From contig CAYIWD010000015.1 of NCBI GenBank assembly GCA_964367055.1, forward strand, positions 1 to 14,856: a stretch of DNA of 14,856 bases, given 5' to 3'. The DNA is from UM-FILTER-39-64 sp964367055 (GTDB lineage Bacteria; Patescibacteriota; Minisyncoccia; UBA6257; UBA9933). Position numbers and translations under genes: made by a program. Positions 1 through 6,208 of this stretch are shown here, in pieces. The notes under the pieces were generated by a model. The model was not told the origin of the DNA, searched no databases, and worked only from the letters and a program-made list of their open reading frames with translations. Position 1 is the stretch's first letter, and each line of letters begins with the position of its first letter.

Positions 1-253
1 CAGGATAAAAATAATTTTTGCGGTCAAATTTTGATGTTTCGGGAATTTTAGAATTCAAAGCTAAGCCTAATTTCAAAACTCCTTCTACGGCTTTTTTGTT
101 AATTGTCGGCAAAACACCAGGGTGCGCAAGGCAAATCGGACAGACGTTAATATTTGAATGTTTTTCATCTGGGTCATTCAAACAATCACAAAACATCTTA
201 GTTTTGGTTTTAGGTTCAGTATGGATTTCAAGGCCGATTGTTGGTTCGTACAT
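1..253 (-). CDS. gatB: GatB, Asp/Glu-tRNA amidotransferase subunit B (5' part, cut by window edge)
   Basis: Only the first 84 codons are present; the gene continues beyond base 1. The protein begins MYEPTIGLEIHTEPKTKTKM, the N-terminal signature of GatB, followed by the zinc-site cysteines C22, C24, C38 and C41 (FCDC and CPIC), HPGVLP at 44-49 and SKFDRKNYFYP at 74-84, which leads into the conserved catalytic region. GatB is the kinase/transamidase subunit of GatCAB, which converts Glu-tRNA(Gln) or Asp-tRNA(Asn) to the amide form in the cytoplasm. It starts 28 bases after the dCTP deaminase-family gene and shows no Shine-Dalgarno site, so it may be co-transcribed with that cassette. The family assignment is secure; the rest of the protein cannot be judged. 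Confidence 0.95.
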   Translation of the reverse strand, partial: MYEPTIGLEIHTEPKTKTKMFCDCLNDPDEKHSNINVCPICLAHPGVLPTINKKAVEGVLKLGLALNSKIPETSKFDRKNYFYP

Positions 254-281
254 ATGTAAAATTTTTTTTATTATTTATAAT

Positions 282-821
282 CTAAATCTGTTTTTCTCTT
301 TTCCCCGTATTAACTCTTCCATCACGCCACTGACCTCGATATAAATTAGTTTTTCCTTTGACTTCATAAAATATGGCGTGGGCTATTCGTGCTCCCAATT
401 CTATTTTAATTGGACATGAACCAAGATTAATAATTCCAAAAGTTAGCTCGCCGCAGTAACCCGGCGAAGCATTACCCGCAAATAGCGCAATACCGGAACG
501 ATATAGTGTTGAGCGCGGCCGAAATAAGATTAAAATATTTTGTGGCGTATTTACTTTTTCTATCGTCTTTATCGCATAATATTTCCCTGGCCTAAAAATA
601 AAACTCTTTTTCTTACTCTCTTCGTATTTATCTACTAATTTAACTTGGGGTGTTTTACGCTCATCAATTCCTAAAAATCCATTACCTTTTAATTGATAAA
701 TTTCGCCGAGCCGTAAATCAAAACCGGCCCCTTCAGGATTTTCCAGTTCTCGCTGGCAGAGTCCCTCTACTAACTTTTTTGTCCTGACTAATTGATGAAG
801 TTTATCTATTCCTAAAATCAT
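282..821 (-). CDS. dCTP deaminase / dUTPase superfamily protein
   Basis: A 179-residue protein starting MILGIDKLHQL. An upstream in-frame ATG at 863 was rejected because it lies inside the hairpin at 832-871. Family features are RPRSTLYRSG at 101-110 (the substrate-binding Arg/Ser strand), PGYCGELTFGIINLG at 120-134, the ELGARIAHAIFYEV strand and YRGQWRDGRV near the C terminus. Members deaminate dCTP to dUTP, hydrolyse dUTP to dUMP, or do both, feeding thymidylate synthase; the neighbouring dCMP deaminase and synthase support such a role. Oddly, aligning the GY-G motif with characterised enzymes puts Ser119 where the dUTPase Asp usually lies and Gly129 where the deaminase Glu lies. The exact reaction is therefore uncertain, although the family call is good. 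No Shine-Dalgarno site is visible. It ends 28 bases before gatB. Confidence 0.85.
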   Translation of the reverse strand: MILGIDKLHQLVRTKKLVEGLCQRELENPEGAGFDLRLGEIYQLKGNGFLGIDERKTPQVKLVDKYEESKKKSFIFRPGKYYAIKTIEKVNTPQNILILFRPRSTLYRSGIALFAGNASPGYCGELTFGIINLGSCPIKIELGARIAHAIFYEVKGKTNLYRGQWRDGRVNTGKREKQI

Positions 822-831
822 AAAAAATAAA

Positions 832-871
832 AGGGTCTCTTGGTTTTGTTTTATTCTAACCAAAAGACCCT
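832..871 (-). terminator. Intrinsic terminator or attenuator directly before the dCTP deaminase-family gene
   Basis: The arms 832-845 and 858-871 form a 14-bp stem with one mismatch around a 12-nt loop. On the minus strand the second arm is followed at once by TTTTATTTTTTATG, a U-rich run that enters the start codon of the next gene (819-821). The shape is a rho-independent terminator after the Cys/His-rich gene. Because the downstream gene has no other visible promoter, the hairpin may instead set partial read-through. Confidence 0.65.
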
Positions 872-886
872 ACGAAATCAATAAAA

Positions 887-1195
887 CTATCTTTTAGGGT
901 TCAATATTCTCGAGACGAGTCGAGAACCGAGCTCTTTTTCGCCCGCATATCGAATGGGGCTAATCTCAAACGGCTTGTCATCTGGCGGGTAACTGATGCT
1001 CCTGCCAACGCAAAATTTTTCACACCTTTCCCCGCAATGCCCATGCTTATGAACCATTTGTGAAAAACCGGTTGAAAGGCTAATCTCTGAAAGGCCGTTT
1101 TCTTCCCAGAAACAATGGCTGTATACATCAGCTGAAAACGGCTCGTAAAAAATCCAAAAAGCGCAATATCCGCATTGAAAAACAACCTGCTCCAT
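887..1195 (-). CDS. Unknown Cys/His-rich small protein, probably zinc-binding
   Basis: A 102-residue protein I do not recognise. It is likely real because AAAGGAGG lies 6 nt before its ATG and the ATG shares one base with the stop of the thymidylate synthase gene (TAATG), which suggests translational coupling. The sequence has CGYC at 8-11, H27-C28, then HKHGHC at 49-54, C58 and C62, enough paired ligands for one or two zinc sites. The second half (65-102) is basic to neutral and lacks Cys. No signal peptide or membrane helix is evident. It sits inside a dTMP-synthesis cassette between the synthase and the dCTP deaminase-family gene, suggesting a regulatory or accessory role in nucleotide metabolism; that is inference from position. 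An overlapping frame (901-1185) lacks these translation signals. Confidence 0.72.
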   Translation of the reverse strand: MEQVVFQCGYCAFWIFYEPFSADVYSHCFWEENGLSEISLSTGFSQMVHKHGHCGERCEKFCVGRSISYPPDDKPFEISPIRYAGEKELGSRLVSRILNPKR

Positions 1196-1977
1196 TAGAC
1201 ACCTCCTTTCTGTAATTTATTTAGTCGCATCAGCGCCACGGCCCAGGTGTGTTCATAAACGTGAAGGTCCTTAGAAGAAACTATCATCATTCCATCTTCA
1301 ACGCCGATTTTAGCAGCCATATATTCTTTAACGCGCTGGATTCCGCCAAGATTGACCGGAAATCCGCCCCATAAATCCCAGGAACGGAAATACGCCCAAA
1401 AATTCAATTTTTTGTCGTCAATCCATGTATCAATACCACGCAGACACTGAGAACTTGCTTGAATTTTCGGGTCTTTATTCCAGACGTTTTTAATTTTACG
1501 CAGCCATAGCCGTTTCTTTGTCGCATAGTCGCGAACAATGATAACTTCACGATAATCGATATCCCGATCATAAAAATAAACGGTCTCTGGCCGGCCAACA
1601 GCCATATAACAATGATTATTTCCATACCCTCGCGTTCTGTAATGTTCCACCACCCACTCAATCTGCCAATGGAGGTCTTCGCCGTAAGTATAGTGTTCAT
1701 TAGACTTTCTGTCCGCTGTGATCAAATAATGAACATAATCATTAATGTCGTCTTCGGTGGTCGGCGCCGGGATATTTGACCCCTCAGGCATTATCGGGAA
1801 AATAGGCGGCACATTTGGATAATTTATCTGGATAACAACTGGCGCGCCTGCCCGATAGATACCCTTATAACTTCCTTCATCAACTAAATATCTTCTCCCT
1901 TCCTCCATTATTTTGTAGAGTGCCTGAAACCAGGCGTCGCCAAGAGTCGTCGCATTAATCATTTCAATACTTTTCAT
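1195..1977 (-). CDS. Thymidylate synthase family protein (ThyA fold)
   Basis: A 260-residue protein. The start at 1977 was chosen because AAAGGAGG lies 8 nt upstream; an earlier ATG at 2001 would overlap the preceding gene and place that site inside the coding region. The C-terminal half aligns without gaps to the ThyA core: catalytic Cys178, then RSWD at 198-201 (phosphate-binding Arg and Ser, Asp), PVN at 207-209 and SKDLHVYEH at 235-243 (His239, Tyr241). Asn209 occupies the position that selects dUMP; deoxycytidylate hydroxymethylases carry Asp there. The His that usually follows the catalytic Cys is Leu179. The N-terminal half is divergent. The expected reaction is dUMP plus methylene-tetrahydrofolate to dTMP in the cytoplasm. 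The gene lies 16 bases after a dCMP deaminase, a dUMP source. Family confident, exact substrate less so. Confidence 0.85.
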   Translation of the reverse strand: MKSIEMINATTLGDAWFQALYKIMEEGRRYLVDEGSYKGIYRAGAPVVIQINYPNVPPIFPIMPEGSNIPAPTTEDDINDYVHYLITADRKSNEHYTYGEDLHWQIEWVVEHYRTRGYGNNHCYMAVGRPETVYFYDRDIDYREVIIVRDYATKKRLWLRKIKNVWNKDPKIQASSQCLRGIDTWIDDKKLNFWAYFRSWDLWGGFPVNLGGIQRVKEYMAAKIGVEDGMMIVSSKDLHVYEHTWAVALMRLNKLQKGGV

Positions 1978-1993
1978 CTTTTCATCCTCCTTT

Positions 1994-2455
1994 CTAATCA
2001 AATTTAATTTGGCTAATTGTGCTGAACGGAATTAAATCAATGCCTCGGCGACGCAGAATATTAATCGCCTCTTCTTCGCCGTCATAATCCTTCAAATAAA
2101 TCACCCTCTTGATTCCCGCATTAACAACTCTTTTTGCGCAAGCCAGACATGGCCGATAAGACACATACAGAGAACATCCGTCAGCTGACTGGCCAGCTCT
2201 GGTTATAGCGTTATCTTCAGCGTGAGCGCCTCGACACCTATCAGAACCAGGCGGTAATTTAACACCGTCTACCATCTTTGCGCAACCCACTTCTTCGCAA
2301 TGCGGCTCTCCGGAAACCGGACCATTATAGCCGATAGAAACCAGATGCTTACCTTTAACTATAACTGCTGCGACTTTGTAATGAATACACGTTGACCTTT
2401 TTTCCAACACCTTAACGACTTCCATCCATGTTTCATCCCAAGTCAATCTTGACAT
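1994..2455 (-). CDS. dCMP deaminase (ComEB/Dcd-type cytidylate deaminase)
   Basis: A 153-residue zinc enzyme of the CMP/dCMP deaminase family, converting dCMP to dUMP for thymidylate synthesis. The active-site motif HAEDNAI at 78-84 supplies zinc ligand His78 and proton-shuttling Glu80; PCLAC at 102-106 supplies the Cys103 and Cys106 ligands. Additional Cys/His at 52-58 and Cys74 resemble the second structural zinc site of phage T4-type dCMP deaminases. The length is normal for the family. A Shine-Dalgarno sequence AAAGGAG (plus-strand 2465-2471) lies 9 nt before the ATG. It is the first gene of the dTMP cassette and is followed 16 bases later by the thymidylate synthase gene. I could not find a convincing promoter between it and the inverted repeat upstream. 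Confidence 0.93.
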   Translation of the reverse strand: MSRLTWDETWMEVVKVLEKRSTCIHYKVAAVIVKGKHLVSIGYNGPVSGEPHCEEVGCAKMVDGVKLPPGSDRCRGAHAEDNAITRAGQSADGCSLYVSYRPCLACAKRVVNAGIKRVIYLKDYDGEEEAINILRRRGIDLIPFSTISQIKFD

Positions 2456-2535
2456 ATCTTTTTACTCCTTTCATATAAAATTTTGTTAAAGATCATCCCT
2501 CTTCTTCTTTTATCACGCTTAAAATGAAAAAGCAA

Positions 2536-2675
2536 GCCCCGACACCTTTGAAGCACATTATTTTTACAACGCCATTGCTAAAACATTATTTTCCTAAAAA
2601 AATGACAATTTCATTTATAATATTGTCTTTCAGAAAAAATGTATTAAGCGTTGCCGTGCTTCAAAGGTGCGGGGC
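2536..2675 (-). repeat. Large inverted repeat with 20-21 bp GC-rich arms (MITE-like or structured RNA)
   Basis: Arms 2536-2556 and 2656-2675 are complementary over 20 bp with one extra base on the left. Inside them are a 6-bp helix (CAACGC with GCGTTG on the minus strand) and a hairpin GACAAT/ATTGTC at 2604-2627, so the whole 140 bases could fold into one branched structure. In the minus direction the outer stem is followed by TTGCTTTTTCATTTT, a terminator-like tail. No credible protein is encoded. It may be a miniature transposable element, a small RNA with a terminator, or an oversized terminator for the rplK operon. The arms are far more GC-rich than the flanks. Confidence 0.7.
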
Positions 2676-2705
2676 AAGACCATGGTCTGCTTTCAAGATA
2701 AATTA

Positions 2706-2911
2706 AATATCTTAATAATTTTTCTGTAGCCAGCCTGTTGGAACGAAGCTATAAATTACCGAGCAAGGAGGAAAGAAGTAGGAAAATGTCGCTGTCTGAA
2801 TCCCGAGCGAAGCGAGGTTGAGTTCGATATTTTCCGTTAACTTCTGACGACGAGCGAATATAATTTATCTGAGCGGAAACTCGGCTGGCGGGAAAAATTC
2901 TTAAGATAATT
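2706..2911 (-). repeat. About 206-bp imperfect inverted repeat overlapping the rplK stop codon
   Basis: The left part (2706-2791) and the right part (2826-2911) match each other as reverse complements along nearly their whole length with small gaps. Examples are ATCTTAATAATTTTTC against ATCTTAAGAATTTTTC at the ends, GCCAGCC on both, ATAAATTA on both, and GGAAAATGTCG against GGAAAATATCG near the centre. The apical loop covers roughly 2792-2825. On the minus strand the structure begins within the rplK TAA. A 7-base direct repeat AAGATAA (2695-2701 and 2903-2909) brackets it, which could be a target duplication or a by-product of the symmetry. With the element at 2536-2675 it fills the 454-base gap between rplK and the dCMP deaminase gene. 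Function unknown. Confidence 0.7.
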
Positions 2912-3335
2912 ACTCCCCCACCTCAATTCCCATACTTCTTGCGGTGCCTTCTATTATCTTGCAAGCCGCTTCAATATCATTCGCGTTTAAATCAGCCATT
3001 TTCTTCTCCGCGATTTCACGAATCTGGGCTTTACTAACTTTACCCACTTTATTTTTTAAGGGATCAGCCGCGCCTTTTTCAACCCCTGCGGCTTTACGCA
3101 ATAAATCCGAAGCTGGCGGAGTTTTTAATTTAAAATCAAAACTCCGGTCTTCATAAATCGTAATTTCAACCGGAATAATATTGCCAGCCATTTCTTTACT
3201 TGCCTCGTTAAACTGCTGACAAAACTGGGCAATGTTAATGCCGTGCTGACCCAAAGCCGGACCGACTGGCGGCGCGGGATTGGCTGCGCCACCAGGAATT
3301 TGCAGTTTAACTGTTGTTTTAATAAGTTTTGCCAT
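2910..3335 (-). CDS. rplK: 50S ribosomal protein L11
   Basis: A 141-residue L11, the normal length, starting MAKLIKTTVKLQIPGG. An in-frame ATG at 3371 would add 12 residues that overlap nusG and are foreign to the family, so 3335 is preferred. The N-terminal domain carries GGAANPAPPVGPALGQHGIN (15-34), the flexible proline-rich linker region used at the GTPase centre, and the C-terminal rRNA-binding domain includes KTPPAS, the AAGVEKGA segment and GTARSMGIEV. It binds 23S rRNA helices 43/44. It follows nusG after one base, the common secE-nusG-rplK order, but rplA does not follow it; a large inverted repeat does. Confidence 0.97.
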   Translation of the reverse strand: MAKLIKTTVKLQIPGGAANPAPPVGPALGQHGINIAQFCQQFNEASKEMAGNIIPVEITIYEDRSFDFKLKTPPASDLLRKAAGVEKGAADPLKNKVGKVSKAQIREIAEKKMADLNANDIEAACKIIEGTARSMGIEVGE

Positions 3336-3336
3336 T

Positions 3337-3933
3337 TTAAATCTTTTGTACTTGCAGCGAATCCAATTCAACAGCGGTTTCTCTACTAAATATCGGCACC
3401 ATTATTTTGATTTTACCGTGTTCTTCATCAATCGAAGCCACTTTTCCTTCATAATCCTTAAATGGCCCGTCAGTAATTTTAACTGTTTCGCCAACTCTAA
3501 ATTCAATCTTGAAAGTTGTCTCTTCTCCTTTCATCCTGCCCATTAAGGCTTCAACTTCTTCTTTAGAAAGCGGAGTTGGCTCGGTTGAATCAGCGCCGAC
3601 AAAGCCGGTTACTCTTGGCGTGTTTCTAACCACATACCAAGAATCTTCGCCCATCAGCATATCCACTAAAACATAGCCCGGATAAATTTTTTCCTCAACG
3701 GTTTTTCGCTTGCTATTTTTTATTTTAACTTTCTTTTCCTTCGGCACTAAAACATTAAAAATCTTATCATGCATTTCCAAGGAATCAACCCTTTGGAGCA
3801 AATACCTAGCTACCGCGTCTTCATAGCCGGAATAAGTGTGAACCGCATACCAATGTCTTTCCCCTTTTTTCTTAAATTCTCTAGGAGAACCCGATGATTG
3901 TTTTGGCTTAATTTGTTCTGGTGTTTGTTCCAT
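3337..3933 (-). CDS. nusG: Transcription termination/antitermination factor NusG
   Basis: A 198-residue NusG. After a charged, probably disordered N-terminal extension of about 26 residues comes the NGN domain (HWYAVHTYSGYEDAVARYLL from residue 27, then YPGYVLVDMLM and the VRNTPRVTGFVG strand). The C-terminal KOW domain begins near GETVKITDGPFKDYEGKV. NusG binds RNA polymerase, promotes processivity and links it to Rho or the ribosome. It lies 9 bases after secE and 1 base before rplK, in the classical gene order. No Shine-Dalgarno site precedes it. Confidence 0.97.
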   Translation of the reverse strand: MEQTPEQIKPKQSSGSPREFKKKGERHWYAVHTYSGYEDAVARYLLQRVDSLEMHDKIFNVLVPKEKKVKIKNSKRKTVEEKIYPGYVLVDMLMGEDSWYVVRNTPRVTGFVGADSTEPTPLSKEEVEALMGRMKGEETTFKIEFRVGETVKITDGPFKDYEGKVASIDEEHGKIKIMVPIFSRETAVELDSLQVQKI

Positions 3934-3942
3934 AAATAATTT

Positions 3943-4128
3943 TTATATTAAAAACCTATTTAATAAATACGTAAATCCTAAATCCAAAATGCCTAAAAAA
4001 AACGCTATACCGATAGAAAAAGCAATGACAACCAAAGTCAAACGAACGGTTTCATTTCGAGTAGGCCAATTAACGCGACGAAATTCGCGGTAAGATTCTT
4101 GAATATAAGATTTTAATTTAGCAAACAT
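3943..4128 (-). CDS. secE: Preprotein translocase subunit SecE
   Basis: A 61-residue single-spanning SecE of the short bacterial type. The amphipathic cytoplasmic helix contains the signature ESYREFRRVNWPTRNET (11-27), followed by one membrane helix at about 30-56. SecE clamps SecY in the SecYEG channel. It sits 9 bases after gyrB and 9 bases before nusG. The position directly behind gyrB is less usual than the secE-nusG-rplK order that follows. The motor protein for the same channel, SecA, is encoded upstream in the adjacent transcription unit. Confidence 0.96.
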   Translation of the reverse strand: MFAKLKSYIQESYREFRRVNWPTRNETVRLTLVVIAFSIGIAFFLGILDLGFTYLLNRFLI

Positions 4129-4137
4129 TAAATTTCT

Positions 4138-6147
4138 TTACACATCCAAATTTTTCACCATTGTCGCCTGACTTTGAATGAAATGTTTTCTTGGCGCAAC
4201 CACTTCGCCCATTAAAATATCAAGCAGCCGTTCGGCTTCTTGCGCATCTTCAATAGTGACCTGTTTTAAAATCCGATTCTCGGTATCCATAGTAGTTTCC
4301 CAAAGCTGTTCGGGATTCATCTCGCCAAGACCTTTATAGCGTTGAATATTAACGCCCGCTATTTGACGCTTAGCTCCAGCTGCTAATTCTTTTACAATTT
4401 TATCTTTCTCCGCATCATTATACGCGTATTTTATTTCTTTGCCAAGCTGAATTCTGTAAAGTGGCGGCTGGGCAATATAAAGATGGCCATTTTCAATCAC
4501 GGGATTAAAATAACGATAAAAAAGCGTAAGTAGAAGCGTGCGGATATGAGCGCCATCTACATCGGCATCAGTAGCAAAAATAATACGATTATACCTTAAT
4601 TTAGTCAAATCAAATTCATCACCAATAGCTGTACCAAGCGCCATTACCAATGAACGAATTTCTTTATTCAAAAGCATCTTATCAATCCTAGTTTTTTCCA
4701 CATTCAAAATTTTTCCTCTTAAAGGCAGAATCGCTTGAAATCGGCGGTCCCTGGCTGATTTGGCTGAACCACCGGCTGAATCACCTTCCACGATAAATAG
4801 TTCTGTTTCTTCCGGGTCGCGGCTGGAACAATCAGCTAATTTGCCAGGCAAGGTCATTCCTTCTAAAATACCTTTCCGTAAAACTGTTTCTTTGGCTGCT
4901 TTGGCGGCTTTTCTAGCTTTGGCTGTCAATAAACATTTTTCAATAATGGCTCTGGCTTCGGATGAATTTTTTTCAAAAAATTCTTTTAAGGACTCGTTGA
5001 CTACTGTTTCCACCGCGGTTCTGGCTGGCGGATTGCCCAATCTGGCTTTTGTCTGACCTTCAAATTGCGGTTCTCTTAACTTAACGGAAACAATTCCTAC
5101 CAGCCCCTCACGTACGTCGTCGCCCGTAAAATTTTCATCGGAATTTTTTAAATAGCCGCTGGTTCTCGCGTAATCATTCAAGCTTCTGGTTAAAGCCGAG
5201 CGAAAGCCGGTTAAATGCATGCCGCCGTCTGGAGTATAGATATTATTGGCGAAACTTAATTCTTCTGTTTCAACTTCCTGATTGTAGACAAAAGCCGCCT
5301 CCACTTCAATATTTTCATAACTCTTATGGACATAAAAAATTTCTTTTTGAATTGGCTGATGCGTACGGTTTAAATATTGAATAAAAGCCAAAAGCCCGCC
5401 TTCAAAATAAAAAGCGTAATAAAAAGGAACTTCTTCACGCCAATCAACTATTTCAATCTTTACTCCCTTAGTTAAAAACGCTTGCTGACGAAGATGGTCA
5501 ATGATTATTTTTCTGTTAAATTCCGCTTTATCGAAAATTTCCGAGTCAGGCTGAAAAGTTATTTTTGTGCCGGTCTTATCGGATTTGTCGATTTTTTTTA
5601 CTTTGTATTGCGGCTCGCCGCGTTTATATTCCTGGACATACAATCCTCCATCTTTGTCAACTTCGGCTTTCATCCAAATTGATAAGGCGTTTACAACCGA
5701 GACGCCGACACCATGAAGTCCGCCTGAAACTTTATAGCTCTCGCCGCCGAATTTTCCACCGGCGTGTAAAGTGCAAAGCGCGGTCTCAAGCGCGGATTTT
5801 TTTGTCTGCGAATGAATATCAATTGGAATGCCGCGGCCATCGTCAGTTACGGCCACTTTGTTATCTTTAAAAAGTTCTACTTTAATATTTTTGGCAAAAC
5901 CAGCCATTGCTTCGTCCAAACTATTGTCAACTACTTCCCAAATTAAATGGTGTAAACCATCCACTCCAGTTGAACCAATATACATTCCTGGCCTGCGTCT
6001 TACTGGCTCCAGACCCTCTAAAACATAAATATCCTTGGCGCTGTAAGAAGCGCTGGCTTTATTATTTTGATTTTCACCGGGGTCAGTTATTGCCGGCTCC
6101 TTTTTTATCTCATCTTTCTCTTTAATTTTAATGGTTTTTTTAGGCAT
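4138..6147 (-). CDS. gyrB: DNA gyrase subunit B
   Basis: A complete 669-residue GyrB. A lysine-rich N-terminal tail of about 34 residues precedes the conserved YSAKDIYVLEGLEPVRRRPG. The GHKL ATPase domain has EVVDNSLDEA at 71-80 (catalytic Glu71, Mg-binding Asn75), TDDGRGIP at 101-108 and GGLHGVGVSVVNALS at 142-156. The transducer has the ATP-contacting QTK at 365-367. The TOPRIM domain has VEGDSAGGSAK at 453-463 and the metal-binding DADVD at 527-531, followed by QRYKGLGEMNPEQLWETTMD, which favours GyrB over ParE. The length matches the short (non-proteobacterial) type. With GyrA it introduces negative supercoils using ATP. It is first in an apparent gyrB-secE-nusG-rplK operon. No Shine-Dalgarno site is seen. 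Confidence 0.96.
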   Translation of the reverse strand: MPKKTIKIKEKDEIKKEPAITDPGENQNNKASASYSAKDIYVLEGLEPVRRRPGMYIGSTGVDGLHHLIWEVVDNSLDEAMAGFAKNIKVELFKDNKVAVTDDGRGIPIDIHSQTKKSALETALCTLHAGGKFGGESYKVSGGLHGVGVSVVNALSIWMKAEVDKDGGLYVQEYKRGEPQYKVKKIDKSDKTGTKITFQPDSEIFDKAEFNRKIIIDHLRQQAFLTKGVKIEIVDWREEVPFYYAFYFEGGLLAFIQYLNRTHQPIQKEIFYVHKSYENIEVEAAFVYNQEVETEELSFANNIYTPDGGMHLTGFRSALTRSLNDYARTSGYLKNSDENFTGDDVREGLVGIVSVKLREPQFEGQTKARLGNPPARTAVETVVNESLKEFFEKNSSEARAIIEKCLLTAKARKAAKAAKETVLRKGILEGMTLPGKLADCSSRDPEETELFIVEGDSAGGSAKSARDRRFQAILPLRGKILNVEKTRIDKMLLNKEIRSLVMALGTAIGDEFDLTKLRYNRIIFATDADVDGAHIRTLLLTLFYRYFNPVIENGHLYIAQPPLYRIQLGKEIKYAYNDAEKDKIVKELAAGAKRQIAGVNIQRYKGLGEMNPEQLWETTMDTENRILKQVTIEDAQEAERLLDILMGEVVAPRKHFIQSQATMVKNLDV

Positions 6148-6158
6148 AAAAACAAAAT

Positions 6159-6174
6159 TACCCGCTTTTGGGTA
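6159..6174 (-). promoter_or_regulatory. Stem-loop at the 5' end of the gyrB leader
   Basis: TACCC (minus strand, 6174-6170) pairs with GGGTA (6163-6159) around a 6-nt loop. It is followed by a T-rich run (AATTTTGTTTTT) up to the gyrB ATG. From the promoter at 6180-6208, transcription should begin at about 6173-6174, placing the hairpin at the extreme 5' end of the mRNA. It could protect the transcript or act as a weak early terminator. The stem is only 5 bp, so this is tentative. Confidence 0.45.
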
Positions 6175-6179
6175 TCTTA

Positions 6180-6208
6180 ATTATAGCAAAGATTTAATTA
6201 AAAAACAA
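6180..6208 (-). promoter_or_regulatory. Sigma-70-type promoter for gyrB
   Basis: On the minus strand there is a perfect -10 TATAAT (6185-6180) with TTGTTT (6208-6203) as -35, separated by 17 bp. The predicted start is about 26 bases before the gyrB ATG. The -35 overlaps the T-run of the terminator-like hairpin that ends the preceding operon. Confidence 0.65.

Noticed and set aside
18..344. Plus-strand reading frame of 108 codons
   Set aside because: It is antisense to the clear gatB start and the end of the dCTP deaminase-family gene, and the product resembles nothing.
901..1185. Minus-strand 94-codon frame overlapping the Cys/His-rich gene
   Set aside because: It lacks the Shine-Dalgarno spacing and stop-start coupling of the 887-1195 frame and shows no motif.
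1404..1700. Minus-strand 98-codon frame inside the thymidylate synthase gene
   Set aside because: Shadow frame of a gene with conserved catalytic residues in the correct frame.
2524..2706. Plus-strand 60-codon frame
   Set aside because: It spans the inverted repeat at 2536-2675; its coding appearance comes from the two arms, and it has no ribosome-binding site.
2796..2840. tRNA T-arm-like stretch (GAGTTCGATA)
   Set aside because: No acceptor, D or anticodon arms can be built around it; it belongs to the apex of the long inverted repeat.
4760..5870. Plus-strand frames antisense to gyrB
   Set aside because: Low-complexity mirror translations of GyrB codons without family resemblance.
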